From Flavobacteriaceae bacterium (lineage in GTDB: Bacteria; Bacteroidota; Bacteroidia; Flavobacteriales; Flavobacteriaceae): DNA of 32,068 nt. Within the stretch, counting starts at the first letter, position 1. Every line of letters starts with the position of its first letter. Positions 1 to 9,852 of the stretch are shown here, in pieces. The position numbers were made by a program, and so were the translations under genes. Location: positions 1 to 32,068 of the forward strand of contig JABDQM010000040.1 of assembly GCA_013042315.1 (NCBI GenBank), read 5' to 3'. The notes beneath the pieces were generated by a model. It searched no databases and was not told the origin of the DNA. It saw only the letters and a program-made list of their open reading frames with translations.

Positions 1-302
1 TTAATATCGTGTTCAGCGCAAATTCTTGAGAATTTGGAGTTTTCGGATAAAAATCCGTATCCAGGATGTATTCCATCGGCATTGGTAATTTCCGCTGCAG
101 CGATGATATTTGGAATTTTCAGATAGGATTCACTACTTGGGGCCGGACCTATGCATACGGCCTCGTCTGCAAAGCGCACATGGAGACTTTCTTCGTCTGC
201 CTTAGAGTATACGGCTACGGTCTTGATCCCCATTTCCTTACAGGTACGAATAATTCTCAGAGCAATTTCACCTCTGTTCGCAATAAGTATTTTCTTAAAC
301 AT
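1..302 (-). CDS. accC: Acetyl-CoA carboxylase biotin carboxylase subunit, N-terminal part (runs off the left edge)
   Basis: Reverse complement from the ATG at 302 reads [53 protein letters not shown]..., a typical biotin carboxylase N-terminus; lies directly downstream of accB. Not in the supplied ORF track because it is truncated. Confidence 0.95.
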   Translation of the reverse strand, partial: MFKKILIANRGEIALRIIRTCKEMGIKTVAVYSKADEESLHVRFADEAVCIGPAPSSESYLKIPNIIAAAEITNADGIHPGYGFLSENSKFSRICAEHDI

Positions 303-379
303 AATTACCTCATTTTCAATGACCAGGTCAATCTGTTCTCCCCTCAGGGACTAAACAGCCCTGGTGCTGTTATTATGTA

Positions 380-862
380 TTAGGATGGGTCTACCAGGAA
401 AAGTGGCTGATCAAACTCCACGGGGGAGGAATCATCTACAAGGACTTTTACAATTTTTCCTGACACTTCTGATTCGATATCATTGAATAGCTTCATTGCC
501 TCAATAACACATAGCACATCACCAACGGCGATATTGTCACCAACTTCCACAAATGAAGGTTTATCCGGAGAAGGCTTTCTGTAGAAAGTACCGATAATAG
601 GTGATTTAATAGTTACGTACTTCGAATCTTCTTCCTTTTTAGCAGGAGCTGCCTCCGCTGCAGGTGCCGGTGCCGCCTGTGCCGGAGGCGCAGGAGCCGG
701 TGCCATTGCTGCAGGGACTTGGTGAATATAGGTAGTTTCCCCTCCAGAATCTGCACTCCCTGTTCTGATCGTGATCTTAATCTCATCGGTTTCCAGTTTT
801 ACTTCACTGGCACCAGATCTCGCCACAAACTTAATTAAGCTTTGAATCTCTTTAATATCCAT
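380..862 (-). CDS. accB: Acetyl-CoA carboxylase biotin carboxyl carrier protein
   Basis: Ala/Pro-rich linker, then biotinyl domain with CVIEAMKLFNDIESE (biotinylation motif EAMK). Confidence 0.96.
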   Translation of the reverse strand: MDIKEIQSLIKFVARSGASEVKLETDEIKITIRTGSADSGGETTYIHQVPAAMAPAPAPPAQAAPAPAAEAAPAKKEEDSKYVTIKSPIIGTFYRKPSPDKPSFVEVGDNIAVGDVLCVIEAMKLFNDIESEVSGKIVKVLVDDSSPVEFDQPLFLVDPS

Positions 863-888
863 GGAATTCTTATTTGATTAGTTCTTGC

Positions 889-1881
889 TTAGTTATATGC
901 CCATTTTAAATATATAGAGCCCCAGGTGAAACCACCGCCAAAAGCGGCAAACACCAGGTTGTCTCCTTTTTTCAACTGCTTTTCATAATCGCTCAGTAAA
1001 AGCGGTAAGGTAGCAGAGGTAGTATTGCCATATCGCTGAATGTTCATCATCACTTTAGCAGGATCAAGACCCATTCTATTCGAGGTGGCATCAATAATTC
1101 GTTTATTCGCCTGGTGAGGAACCAGCCATTGTACGTCATCGTGTGAGAGATCATTTCTTTCCATGATGCGCGCTGCGACATCTGCCATATTTGAAACGGC
1201 AAATTTAAAAACCGACTTCCCATCCTGGAAGACGTAATGCTGTTTGTTCTTCACAGTTTCTTCTGAAGGTGGAAGCAGAGATCCGCCGGCTTCAATTTTT
1301 AGAAACTCTCTTCCATTGCCGTCAGACCTGAGGTACTCATCAAGTAACCCCAATCCCTCCGTATTCGGTTCAAATAAAACCGCACCTGCTCCATCACCAA
1401 AAATAATACAGGTGGTCCTGTCTGTGTAATCGAGGATCGATGACATTTTATCAGCCCCGATCAGCAGTACTTTTTTATACTTCCCTGATTCTATATAGCG
1501 AGCAGCCGTAGACATCCCGTAGAGGAAATTACAACATGCAGCCTGCAAATCATAAGCAAAAGCATTCACTGCTCCAATTTTACTAGCCACGTAAACCGCC
1601 GTTGATGCTACTGGAAGGTCTGGAGTGGCCGTTCCCAAAACAACGAGGTCGATCTCGGCGGGGTCAATATTTGATTTTGCTATGAGGTCCTCAGCTGCTT
1701 TAATAGCCAGATAGGAGGTGCCTTTATCTTTATCCTTAAGGATTCTGCGCTCTTTTATTCCTGTACGGGTGGTAATCCATTCATCTGTGGTTTCCACCAT
1801 GGTTTCCAGGATCTTATTGGTTAACCTGTAGTCTGGCACAAAGGCCCCCACAGCTGTAATCGCTGCTGTAATTTTGGTCAT
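889..1881 (-). CDS. fabH: Beta-ketoacyl-ACP synthase III
   Basis: KAS III features: AVGAFVPDYRLTN, DLQAACCNFLYG active-site Cys, VPHQANKRI, GGGFTWGS; next to accB and rpmF. Confidence 0.95.
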   Translation of the reverse strand: MTKITAAITAVGAFVPDYRLTNKILETMVETTDEWITTRTGIKERRILKDKDKGTSYLAIKAAEDLIAKSNIDPAEIDLVVLGTATPDLPVASTAVYVASKIGAVNAFAYDLQAACCNFLYGMSTAARYIESGKYKKVLLIGADKMSSILDYTDRTTCIIFGDGAGAVLFEPNTEGLGLLDEYLRSDGNGREFLKIEAGGSLLPPSEETVKNKQHYVFQDGKSVFKFAVSNMADVAARIMERNDLSHDDVQWLVPHQANKRIIDATSNRMGLDPAKVMMNIQRYGNTTSATLPLLLSDYEKQLKKGDNLVFAAFGGGFTWGSIYLKWAYN

Positions 1882-1998
1882 GCGAACAAGAGTTTTATAA
1901 GGAAACCTTTAAAAATGCTCCAAAAGTGGTGAAAAATAGTGATTTTTTATGACTTTTTTGATCAAAATAGTGCTTTTTCGGCCTTTACCTAGCGGCCA

Positions 1999-2029
1999 TA
2001 AAAAAACTCCCATTGTAGTAAATGGGAGT
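1999..2029 (-). terminator. Rho-independent terminator after rpmF (minus strand)
   Basis: On the minus strand: ACTCCCATT-TACTAC-AATGGGAGT followed by a T-run; 9-bp perfect stem. Confidence 0.8.
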
Positions 2030-2048
2030 CTTTGATCTTATTTCAGAA

Positions 2049-2246
2049 TTAAGCCGAAACTTCTTCCGATTTGTCTATAAGCACCTGGCCTCGGTAGTAT
2101 AATTTACCTTCATGCCAATGAGCTCTGTGATACAAATGCACTTCTCCTGTTGTAGGATCTTTTGCAAGAGTTGGAGCTACCGCTTTGTAATGAGTTCTTC
2201 TCTTGTCTCTTCTGGTTCTGGAAATTTTCCTTTTAGGATGTGCCAT
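2049..2246 (-). CDS. rpmF: 50S ribosomal protein L32
   Basis: [27 protein letters not shown]... is a canonical L32 N-terminus. Confidence 0.96.
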   Translation of the reverse strand: MAHPKRKISRTRRDKRRTHYKAVAPTLAKDPTTGEVHLYHRAHWHEGKLYYRGQVLIDKSEEVSA

Positions 2247-2254
2247 CGCGACTA

Positions 2255-2794
2255 TTATTTATCCGTTAGTAAATTTTTTAAAGCATCCCATCGGGGATCT
2301 GTATTATCGTTGTTATTTGATTCTTTTGGCTGCAATTCTTCTAGCTTTTTCAAGGCCTCCGACTTGAGTGTTCCGTCCTCCACTCCAGGGTGGATCCTTT
2401 TTTGTGGTACGGCAAGTACAAGCATCTCGTAAATATATTGCGCTATATTGAACTGATGCTCCCCATGAGGAATAACCAGAATCTCATCGTCCTCGTCATT
2501 GTATTCTTCTCCAAACTTTACCACAAGCGGTAAAGATGCAGAAACTTCCAGATCAAAGGGCTCGTTGGTAAGGTCACAAGCTACATTGACTGTTCCGTGA
2601 GCTTCCATTTCCAGTTCCATTACCGTACTCGTTTTGTTAAAATGAACTTTAACCGAAATATCGGTTTCATTAAACTCATAGTACTCAAAAGATTCAAAGA
2701 ACGAATTATTTATTTGATACTCAAACGAGTGTGCCCCTACTTTTAATCCTGAAAAAGGAATTATAAATTCCTTACGCGTCGTCATTGTGTTCAA
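2255..2794 (-). CDS. DUF177 / YceD family protein
   Basis: Located directly upstream of rpmF as is usual for YceD; acidic, with [11 protein letters not shown]... and [11 protein letters not shown]-terminus typical of Bacteroidota DUF177. Confidence 0.85.
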   Translation of the reverse strand: MNTMTTRKEFIIPFSGLKVGAHSFEYQINNSFFESFEYYEFNETDISVKVHFNKTSTVMELEMEAHGTVNVACDLTNEPFDLEVSASLPLVVKFGEEYNDEDDEILVIPHGEHQFNIAQYIYEMLVLAVPQKRIHPGVEDGTLKSEALKKLEELQPKESNNNDNTDPRWDALKNLLTDK

Positions 2795-2892
2795 TCGTTT
2801 AAGGCGTGCAAAGATAAAATTATTTTACCAAATGCAAATCAATTTGTCAATTATTTAAGCCTCTTTTCCTCAAGGAGATGCCAAATTCAGGA

Positions 2893-3951
2893 CTATCCCT
2901 GAGAAGCCCTTGCTTTTTGCTTCCGCAAAGGGTTTTTTGAGATCTCCTCATAATCCTGCCTGTTCCTGTAAATCTTTATCGCGGTAAACACAGCTTCCTT
3001 AAAGGAACCCGGGTCTGCCTTACCCTTCCCGGCTATCTCATAAGCAGTACCGTGATCAGGGGAAGTCCTGACCCTGTTCAATCCGGCGGTAAAGTTTACA
3101 CCTTGACCAAAGGATAAGGTTTTGAAAGGAATAAGTCCCTGGTCGTGGTAGGCCGCAAGGATGGCGTCAAATTGCTTGTAGACATCTGAACCAAAAAAAC
3201 TATCGGCAGCATAAGGCCCGAAGATCAGCTTTCCGTTGTTGACCATTTCTTTTATTACGGGTCTCAATACCTCATCATCTTCCTTGCCAATAACACCATT
3301 GTCGCCACTGTGAGGATTGATTCCCAACATGGCAATTTTTGGCTTTGTGATCGCAAAATCCATTTTCAGGCTTTTCTCTATAATGTCGATCTTATTTCTG
3401 ATCCTTTTTGAGGTGATGTTCTCGGCCACATCTTTCACCGCCACATGGTCTGTTAATAGTCCCACCTTAAGGGTGTCTGTCACCATGAACATCAAACTCT
3501 CCCCTCCCAGTTCCTGGGCCAGATAATCCGTATGGCCCGGGAAATTAAAGTCCTCAGCCTGAATATTTTTTTTGTTTATAGGTGCTGTTACCAGGACGTC
3601 AATTTCGTTATTCTGGAGTGCCTTTACTGCTGCTTTGAGGGATTGAATCGCAAATTGTCCCGCTTCTGCTGTCTCTTTCCCGTATTGTATTGCCGGAGTT
3701 TGTTTCCAGACGTTTACAACATTGAGTTTTCCCGAAATCGCCTGAGACGCCCGATCCACACCGTGAAAGGTGATGTCTATTCCCAGGTCGGATTTTTGCT
3801 GACTTATGGTCTTATTTGAAGCAAAAATTACCGGGGTACACAACTCCAGCATACGGCTGTCTTCGAAAGTTTTCAGGATTACTTCACACCCAATACCATT
3901 GAGGTCTCCCACTGAAATCCCTACCTTAATATTTGCACTTTCCTTCTTCAT
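2893..3951 (-). CDS. pdxA: 4-hydroxythreonine-4-phosphate dehydrogenase
   Basis: VGISVGDLNGIGCEVILKTF, VTAPINKKNI, FPGHTDYLA, INPHSGDNGVIG, AYHDQGLIPFK, RTSPDHGTAYEIAGKGKADPGS. Confidence 0.95.
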   Translation of the reverse strand: MKKESANIKVGISVGDLNGIGCEVILKTFEDSRMLELCTPVIFASNKTISQQKSDLGIDITFHGVDRASQAISGKLNVVNVWKQTPAIQYGKETAEAGQFAIQSLKAAVKALQNNEIDVLVTAPINKKNIQAEDFNFPGHTDYLAQELGGESLMFMVTDTLKVGLLTDHVAVKDVAENITSKRIRNKIDIIEKSLKMDFAITKPKIAMLGINPHSGDNGVIGKEDDEVLRPVIKEMVNNGKLIFGPYAADSFFGSDVYKQFDAILAAYHDQGLIPFKTLSFGQGVNFTAGLNRVRTSPDHGTAYEIAGKGKADPGSFKEAVFTAIKIYRNRQDYEEISKNPLRKQKARASQG

Positions 3952-4079
3952 ATATCTTGTCTTTGCCTTACCTTTGTCGTTTTAAATTAAGGCTGAAGGC
4001 ACTTCTTTTTATTTAGTTCAAAAATACGGTATTAAGACCTTCCCGGCGGCCAAAAACACTCTTTTTTAACCCCCCTGAC

Positions 4080-4667
4080 ATGTTTACAGGAATAATAGAA
4101 ACCCTTGGTAAGATCACAAACCTTCAAAAAGAAGGCAGCAACCTACACCTTACGATCTCTACCGAAATCGCATCCGAACTCAAAATCGATCAAAGTGTTG
4201 CACACAATGGTGTTTGCCTTACCGTAGTGGGAATTGAAGGTGAATCCTATACGGTAACCGCCATAGAGGAAACCCTCCTGAAATCTAACCTCAGTGATCT
4301 TAAAACGGGAGACCTGGTAAACCTCGAACGGGCTATGATTCTCGGCACAAGGCTCGATGGTCATATCGTACAAGGCCACGTGGATACCACCGGCTCCTGC
4401 ACTAAAATTGAACAAAAAGACGGCAGTTGGTACTTTACTTTTAGTTACCCTGCAAAACCAAATGATGTCACTATCGAAAAAGGGTCTATAACGGTAGACG
4501 GGGTAAGCCTAACCGTTGTCGATTCAGAGGAGAGTAGCTTTAGTGTAGCCATTATTCCCTACACCTATGAGCACACCCGATTTAAACAGTACGAAATCGG
4601 TACTAGGGTAAATTTGGAATTTGATGTCATAGGGAAATACGTTGCCCGACTCCTCAGCAACCGTTGA
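4080..4667 (+). CDS. ribE: Riboflavin synthase
   Basis: MFTGIIETLGKI..., duplicated lumazine-binding domains, GHIVQGHVDTTG, GSITVDGVSLTV. Confidence 0.95.
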   Translation: MFTGIIETLGKITNLQKEGSNLHLTISTEIASELKIDQSVAHNGVCLTVVGIEGESYTVTAIEETLLKSNLSDLKTGDLVNLERAMILGTRLDGHIVQGHVDTTGSCTKIEQKDGSWYFTFSYPAKPNDVTIEKGSITVDGVSLTVVDSEESSFSVAIIPYTYEHTRFKQYEIGTRVNLEFDVIGKYVARLLSNR

Positions 4668-4677
4668 ATTCAGTTCT

Positions 4678-5874
4678 CTAATCCTCGAAAAAACTGATCG
4701 AAGAGCCTATCCAGGAATCATTTGTCAGGTGAGAAACATTAATCATAGGGCCTTTCCCCATTCGCGTAAGGTTGACCACCGGCTTTAGCTTCCCTTCCTG
4801 CTCATTCCACACATAAAGGATGCGCAACTCAACCTTGGCGTTTTTATCTGTATTTGTTTTTACAAGGGAGGCGTAAGTGACCTTTTTCTGAAGCATATAA
4901 TTCTTCCTGTCTTCTATCGCATTGAGTAATTCCCATGTTGGCTCCAGGTTCACACCTTTCCCAGCAAAAGAGAAGAGCGGTTTGAGGACGTATTGACTTA
5001 GATCTATATCTTCGGGAATCTCATCCAGGTAGTATGAATTCGGAACGCTTTCGTGGGAAAGCATTGGCATTATGCATTTAGAGATCATAAAGAACCAATC
5101 AGGGTTGGTAATCCATTCTACATCGAGGTCGTCAAAGAGATTGAAATTTGTCTTTAGGTCTTTAAACTGATACAAATCATCAAAAATAACCCGGTTGTAT
5201 ATCCTGTTTATCCTGATTTTCCGACCGTCTTTTTCATAATACAACTGTTTCCCCTCTTTAATCACCTTCGTCATGCAAACTACCTCTATCCCGAGAGCTT
5301 GTTGAGTTGCTGAAAAATCGATCCGCGTCTTTTGCTTTTCGGGATAGATCTCCATCAGGATCACATTCTCAGGATCTTCTTCTCCCAAAATAACTTCCTT
5401 AAGGTTATTGAGGTAAGACTCTTCCGTGTGTCCCCCTAATAAATAATGAAATCCTTTCTCCGGCAGGTTTGGATAGTGTTTCTTAAATGCTTTCGCTAAA
5501 AAGGGTTGATAACAAAATAGGGAGGGGAAGGCCTGTAGTTCAATGAGCTGTGGACTTAAATTTCCCTCTTCATCCTGGCATATCCCAAAGTCGATCCCTA
5601 AAAAATGCGGGTTTCCCACGGGAGTAGGGGAATGCAAATGCTTAGGCATAAAGCGTTGCCTCACCTCTTCAAACTCGAGCTGATCCAGTTGCTCAAGGAT
5701 AGCATCACAGGCGTCGAGCACCTTTTTCTTCATCTCCCGGTCAATAAAGACCGGGGTTTCTGAAATTCGGAAGGGACATGGTTCTCCAAAAGTCTGCATG
5801 ACCTCCTGCTGCAGGCCTTCGTAATACGACTGCTTAAACCCTTCGTTAAATGTTTCTCTTATTCCGGATATCAT
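4678..5874 (-). CDS. ATP-grasp-like ligase, uncharacterised
   Basis: Contains YVLKPLFSFAGKGVNLEP and KVELRILYVW-like segments resembling ATP-grasp nucleotide-binding and metal-binding strands; start overlaps the end of the upstream gene by 4 bp. Confidence 0.6.
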   Translation of the reverse strand: MISGIRETFNEGFKQSYYEGLQQEVMQTFGEPCPFRISETPVFIDREMKKKVLDACDAILEQLDQLEFEEVRQRFMPKHLHSPTPVGNPHFLGIDFGICQDEEGNLSPQLIELQAFPSLFCYQPFLAKAFKKHYPNLPEKGFHYLLGGHTEESYLNNLKEVILGEEDPENVILMEIYPEKQKTRIDFSATQQALGIEVVCMTKVIKEGKQLYYEKDGRKIRINRIYNRVIFDDLYQFKDLKTNFNLFDDLDVEWITNPDWFFMISKCIMPMLSHESVPNSYYLDEIPEDIDLSQYVLKPLFSFAGKGVNLEPTWELLNAIEDRKNYMLQKKVTYASLVKTNTDKNAKVELRILYVWNEQEGKLKPVVNLTRMGKGPMINVSHLTNDSWIGSSISFFED

Positions 5875-6707
5875 ACAGATACAGGGATTTTGTGATCAAT
5901 GGCATCTGCAGCTTGCTGTAGAAATCTAGGGATAATTGTCCTGTTAGTCCTCAAGATCTTATCGTCATCATCGAGGTGAATCATCATATCCAGATACTTC
6001 TTTTTACCGTGGTGCTTTACAATGTGGGCTCGCTTATCTGCTCTTTTAAAATAACGCATCATCCCTTCCGAATCCGCTTCAGGGTGGAATTGCACCCCGA
6101 CAATCTCATTAGAAAACCGAATGGCCATGACGGCGCGCTCCAGCGGAACATGGGGTCTTTTCTTTTCCTTGCACAGCACCTTACACCCGAGGCTCTTCAG
6201 CCTTTTCTTTTTGGGTTTGACCACTTGGTAATCCCTGGAATCTACTGCATAGAAGGGATTTTGTAGTCCGTCGAGCAGGAACTCTAACTTTCCTTTTTTT
6301 GTTTTATGTACGGGCATGATGCCAAATGCGGTAGATTTTCTTTTGGTTACTTTAGCCAGGTTCCAATGGATCACAGCTACCTGAAAAGAATGGCAAATAA
6401 GAAAAAGGTGTTTCTTCCGTTCCTCGAGAAGGTTGTGGTCATAAACATCATCCAGGAACCTGTAAAACTTCTTTTCCCACTTCTCCCCTTTGGGTTTTGG
6501 AGAGTCCGGGCCGCCTGAGGCGATAAAAATATCAAAGTCTTCAATTTCGGGAACTTCGTGATGTACACGAACATCGAAGATCTTATAATCCCCGTTGATA
6601 TCCTCCCTACTTATAAATTGTTCTACCAGCATTTTAATACAACGCATCCCTTCGTTGGGCTGCCCCGCATTCATGTCGAGAATGGCGATCTTATATGTTG
6701 AGTGCAT
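5871..6707 (-). CDS. Class I glutamine amidotransferase (GMP-synthase-like GATase1 domain)
   Basis: Oxyanion/ASGGPDSPKP segment, nucleophile region HLFLICHSFQVAV, catalytic His-Glu in GVQFHPEADSEGM. Confidence 0.8.
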   Translation of the reverse strand: MHSTYKIAILDMNAGQPNEGMRCIKMLVEQFISREDINGDYKIFDVRVHHEVPEIEDFDIFIASGGPDSPKPKGEKWEKKFYRFLDDVYDHNLLEERKKHLFLICHSFQVAVIHWNLAKVTKRKSTAFGIMPVHKTKKGKLEFLLDGLQNPFYAVDSRDYQVVKPKKKRLKSLGCKVLCKEKKRPHVPLERAVMAIRFSNEIVGVQFHPEADSEGMMRYFKRADKRAHIVKHHGKKKYLDMMIHLDDDDKILRTNRTIIPRFLQQAADAIDHKIPVSV

Positions 6708-6765
6708 TAAATTTTTTTCTAATTCGGAGAGGTCAGGACGACGGATTGTGATTTTTTATCCAACT

Positions 6766-7863
6766 TTAAAGGCCTTTGGCCGTTTCTCCCACAATGTATT
6801 TTACAACTTCTTTCAGGTCGTTGGTTTCGTTGAATACTTTCAGCTGCCGGTCTGCCCCAGAACCCTGTTCCAGCATTTGGTAGACGTAATTCACTTCGTT
6901 TCGGCATCCCAGTTCATCAACAACATCCTCCACAAAGTCGAGCAACTCATTGATCAGAGTTTTAAACGGAACCTCTTCTTCCTTCCCAAAATCGATCAAT
7001 TTCGCTTCTATTCCCCATCGGGCCGCTCTCCATTTATTTTCGTTGATCAGAACGCGTCTGTACGATCTAAAGCTCTGGTTTTTCTGGTGAAGATTGTGGA
7101 GCTTGGCTATGATACATTGCATCAAAGCGGCGAGACACGTTACTTCTTCTACGGTCATTACCATATCGCAAACCCTGAACTCAACGGTTGGATAAAAGGG
7201 GTGTAACCTGATATCCCACCAAATCTTTTTTCCATTGTCAATACAGTTGGTCTTCACCAGCACATCGACGAATTTATCGTATTCAGCTACGCTGGAAAAG
7301 TATGGCGGTATTCCCGTCCTTGGGAACTTGTCGAAGATCTTGGAGCGGAACGACTTAAAGCCGGTATCTCTGCCTTCCCAGAATGGAGAATTAGTAGAGA
7401 GAGCGTACAGGTGTGGCAGGAAATAACGGGCCACATTCATGATCTGAAGTCCCTCTTCCCTGTTAGGGATTCCAACGTGAACATGCATGCCAAAAATAAG
7501 GTTAGACCTTGCCACGTCTTTCATTTCCGCGATCAATTCATCGTATCGCGGATTAGGTGTAATGTGTTGTTCACTCCACATAGAAAAAGGATGGGTTCCT
7601 GCAGCTGCCACTTTTAATCCCTCTTTGGATGCAAGTTCAATAACTTGCTGTCTGAGGTATGAAACCTCATCTCTGGCCTGCGTGATATTCTCACAGACAT
7701 TGGTTCCCATTTCAATGACGGATTGATGCATTTCTTCCTTGATGCGTTCTTTAAGGAGTACTTTTCCACCCTCCAGGATCTTTGACATATGAGATCTTAG
7801 TGTAAATGTCTCACTGTCCAAAATCTGAAATTCTTCTTCTATACCCAAAGTGAACTTTTTCAT
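6766..7863 (-). CDS. Carboxylate-amine ligase, glutamate-cysteine ligase GCS2 (YbdK) family
   Basis: MKKFTLGIEEEFQILD, EMGTNVCENI, GTHPFS, GMHVHVGI, WDIRLHPFYPTVEFRVCDM match the GCS2 family pattern. Confidence 0.88.
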   Translation of the reverse strand: MKKFTLGIEEEFQILDSETFTLRSHMSKILEGGKVLLKERIKEEMHQSVIEMGTNVCENITQARDEVSYLRQQVIELASKEGLKVAAAGTHPFSMWSEQHITPNPRYDELIAEMKDVARSNLIFGMHVHVGIPNREEGLQIMNVARYFLPHLYALSTNSPFWEGRDTGFKSFRSKIFDKFPRTGIPPYFSSVAEYDKFVDVLVKTNCIDNGKKIWWDIRLHPFYPTVEFRVCDMVMTVEEVTCLAALMQCIIAKLHNLHQKNQSFRSYRRVLINENKWRAARWGIEAKLIDFGKEEEVPFKTLINELLDFVEDVVDELGCRNEVNYVYQMLEQGSGADRQLKVFNETNDLKEVVKYIVGETAKGL

Positions 7864-7884
7864 GATCGCGAATTATAGGTTAGC

Positions 7885-8997
7885 TTACTTTTTCTTTGGC
7901 GGAGTCTTTTTCCCTGTCGTTTTTGATGAGGTCTTAGCGGTTGTACCTTTGGCTTTGGTTTTTCTAATCGGTGTTTTCTTCACATCTGATCTTTTAACCT
8001 GAGCTGCTGATTTCAGTGGTGGTTTAGGAATTTTTTGATTCGAAGGCGCCACACATTCCTGTACATATGTCCCCCAGGAACTGTTGTTTGAGTTATCCTT
8101 GTGTGCAATGGCTTTCTCGACGGCAAATTTTGCGGCGTGCTCCACAATCCACCTGAAATTCCCTTCTCCTACTGAATGGATATCAGCATCCGGTGCGGGA
8201 TTGCAAAAATCAATGGCGTAGGGTATTCCATTTCTTACTGCAAATTCCACAGTATTGAAATCATACCCAAGAGCTTTATTGAGTTTTATGGTATAGTCAT
8301 GGATGGTCTTCATGAGTTTCTGATGTTCTTCACCTTGGGTTTTAGGTTCCGTAACGTACCGTAAATGAAACTCGTTTCTGGGTTCATACGGCATGATATG
8401 CACGTATTTCTGACCGAGACAATACACACGGTAGTAATCATCAAAGACAATTTCCTCTTGCAACATCATTACAAGTTGGTCTGTCTCTGAGTGTTTCGCA
8501 AATAGGTCATCCGGATCATTTACCTTGTAGACACTCTTCCAACCTCCTCCTGAATGAGGTTTCATATAGGCGGGAAATCCGATGTAGTTAAAAATATATT
8601 CCCAATCCAGAGGAGCTTTAAGGTTGCGGAAAGATTTTTCGGTAGTGTCATCCGGTCTCGATTTGGATGGCAACAATATGGTTTTGGGAACAGGAACGCC
8701 AATTTGCATGGCCAGGCAGTTATTAAAGAATTTCTCATCTGCACTCCACCAAAACGGGTTATTGATCACCGCCGTACCCATAAGGGCGGCATTTTTGAGA
8801 TACGCCCTGTAAAAAGGAACTTCCTGTGAAATTCGGTCAATGATCACATGGTAGCCGTAATCGATCCCTTGCTGTACCTTGTCAATCATTACGGGTTCGG
8901 CTACTACTTTTCCCTCTCCAATTTCATTTACCTTATCAATAAAGGCCCAGGGAAAGGTGTCTTCCATTCCAAATAAAATTCCTACTTTTTTTATCAT
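7885..8997 (-). CDS. ATP-grasp (RimK/Ddl-like) protein with Lys/Thr-rich C-terminal tail
   Basis: PAYMKPHSGGGWKSVYKV, YCLGQKYVHIMPYEPR, GYDFNTVEFAVRNGIPYAIDFCNPAPDADIHSVG resemble the ATP-grasp core; C-terminal ~45 aa is basic low-complexity (KKTPIRKTKAKGTTAKTSSKTTGKKTPPKKK). Confidence 0.78.
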   Translation of the reverse strand: MIKKVGILFGMEDTFPWAFIDKVNEIGEGKVVAEPVMIDKVQQGIDYGYHVIIDRISQEVPFYRAYLKNAALMGTAVINNPFWWSADEKFFNNCLAMQIGVPVPKTILLPSKSRPDDTTEKSFRNLKAPLDWEYIFNYIGFPAYMKPHSGGGWKSVYKVNDPDDLFAKHSETDQLVMMLQEEIVFDDYYRVYCLGQKYVHIMPYEPRNEFHLRYVTEPKTQGEEHQKLMKTIHDYTIKLNKALGYDFNTVEFAVRNGIPYAIDFCNPAPDADIHSVGEGNFRWIVEHAAKFAVEKAIAHKDNSNNSSWGTYVQECVAPSNQKIPKPPLKSAAQVKRSDVKKTPIRKTKAKGTTAKTSSKTTGKKTPPKKK

Positions 8998-9015
8998 AAT
9001 TCTAAGTGTTTTAAA

Positions 9016-9726
9016 TTAAAAATATCGGCCTATGTATTCAGGAAACGCCATTTTCCACAACGGCCAGTCGTGGTCTATCCATTTTTTTTCATCATACCAA
9101 TGAGGTATGCCTTTCGACTCGAGTATCCCGGCCATATGAACATTCTTCGGCTTGCAACTATCCCAATCGGAAGTGCTGATTACCAGGTTCATATGCTGAA
9201 ATTTCCAACTCTCTTCATTCTTCATAAATTCATCCGGGCAGTTGTAATAGATCCTGATATCGTCGGATAAGGGCACAAAATTTCGGATATTAAATACCCC
9301 CGACATGGTAAACATATGCGATACCAGGTCCGGGAATCTAAAGGCAGTGTTGCCCGCATGGTATCCCCCAAAACTCACTCCGGCAACACCAATTCGATGT
9401 GAATTACACTCCCTCTGAATATAAGGAATTAGCTCGTTTTTGAGGAATTGCATGTACAATTCGTAATTGTGGATCTTGGTTTCCGAAGACATATTCTCCG
9501 CGTAGAAACTCATGCCGTCAATTGTTTCTACATTGTACAATTTGATTTTCCCCTCCTCTACAAAGTTCATAACTGAACCATTGAGGCCAAAATCGTTGTT
9601 TTGTGTAAAACTTCCGTAAGAAGATGGAAACATCAATATGGGATATCCCCAATGCCCGGTAATTTCCAGATTTATATTTCGTTCCAGAGTATTAGAATAA
9701 TACTGAATGTATTGGATGGATGCCAT
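9016..9726 (-). CDS. Alpha/beta-hydrolase, esterase D-like
   Basis: Nucleophile elbow GVSFGG, HMFTMSGVFNIR, catalytic-His-like IDHDWPLWKMAFPEYI. Confidence 0.8.
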   Translation of the reverse strand: MASIQYIQYYSNTLERNINLEITGHWGYPILMFPSSYGSFTQNNDFGLNGSVMNFVEEGKIKLYNVETIDGMSFYAENMSSETKIHNYELYMQFLKNELIPYIQRECNSHRIGVAGVSFGGYHAGNTAFRFPDLVSHMFTMSGVFNIRNFVPLSDDIRIYYNCPDEFMKNEESWKFQHMNLVISTSDWDSCKPKNVHMAGILESKGIPHWYDEKKWIDHDWPLWKMAFPEYIGRYF

Positions 9727-9852
9727 AAGATAATGTAACCTAAATTCTTAAGTATACCAATAAAATTTTGGTGCGCAAAGATATTTTATTTTTGGATATA
9801 CTCTGCTTAAATTCAGCGGATTCCTTATACTTGCTCCCTTTAAAATGACAGA

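Noticed and set aside
66-383. 105-aa plus-strand ORF at left edge
   Set aside because: Antisense to the start of accC and to the accC-accB spacer.
3952-4079. Possible FMN riboswitch before riboflavin synthase
   Set aside because: Only ~128 bp of sequence and no recognisable RFN element conserved boxes.
6595-7206. 203-aa plus-strand ORF opposite the GCS2 ligase
   Set aside because: Antisense to a well-supported gene and spans the gene boundary; no recognisable motif.
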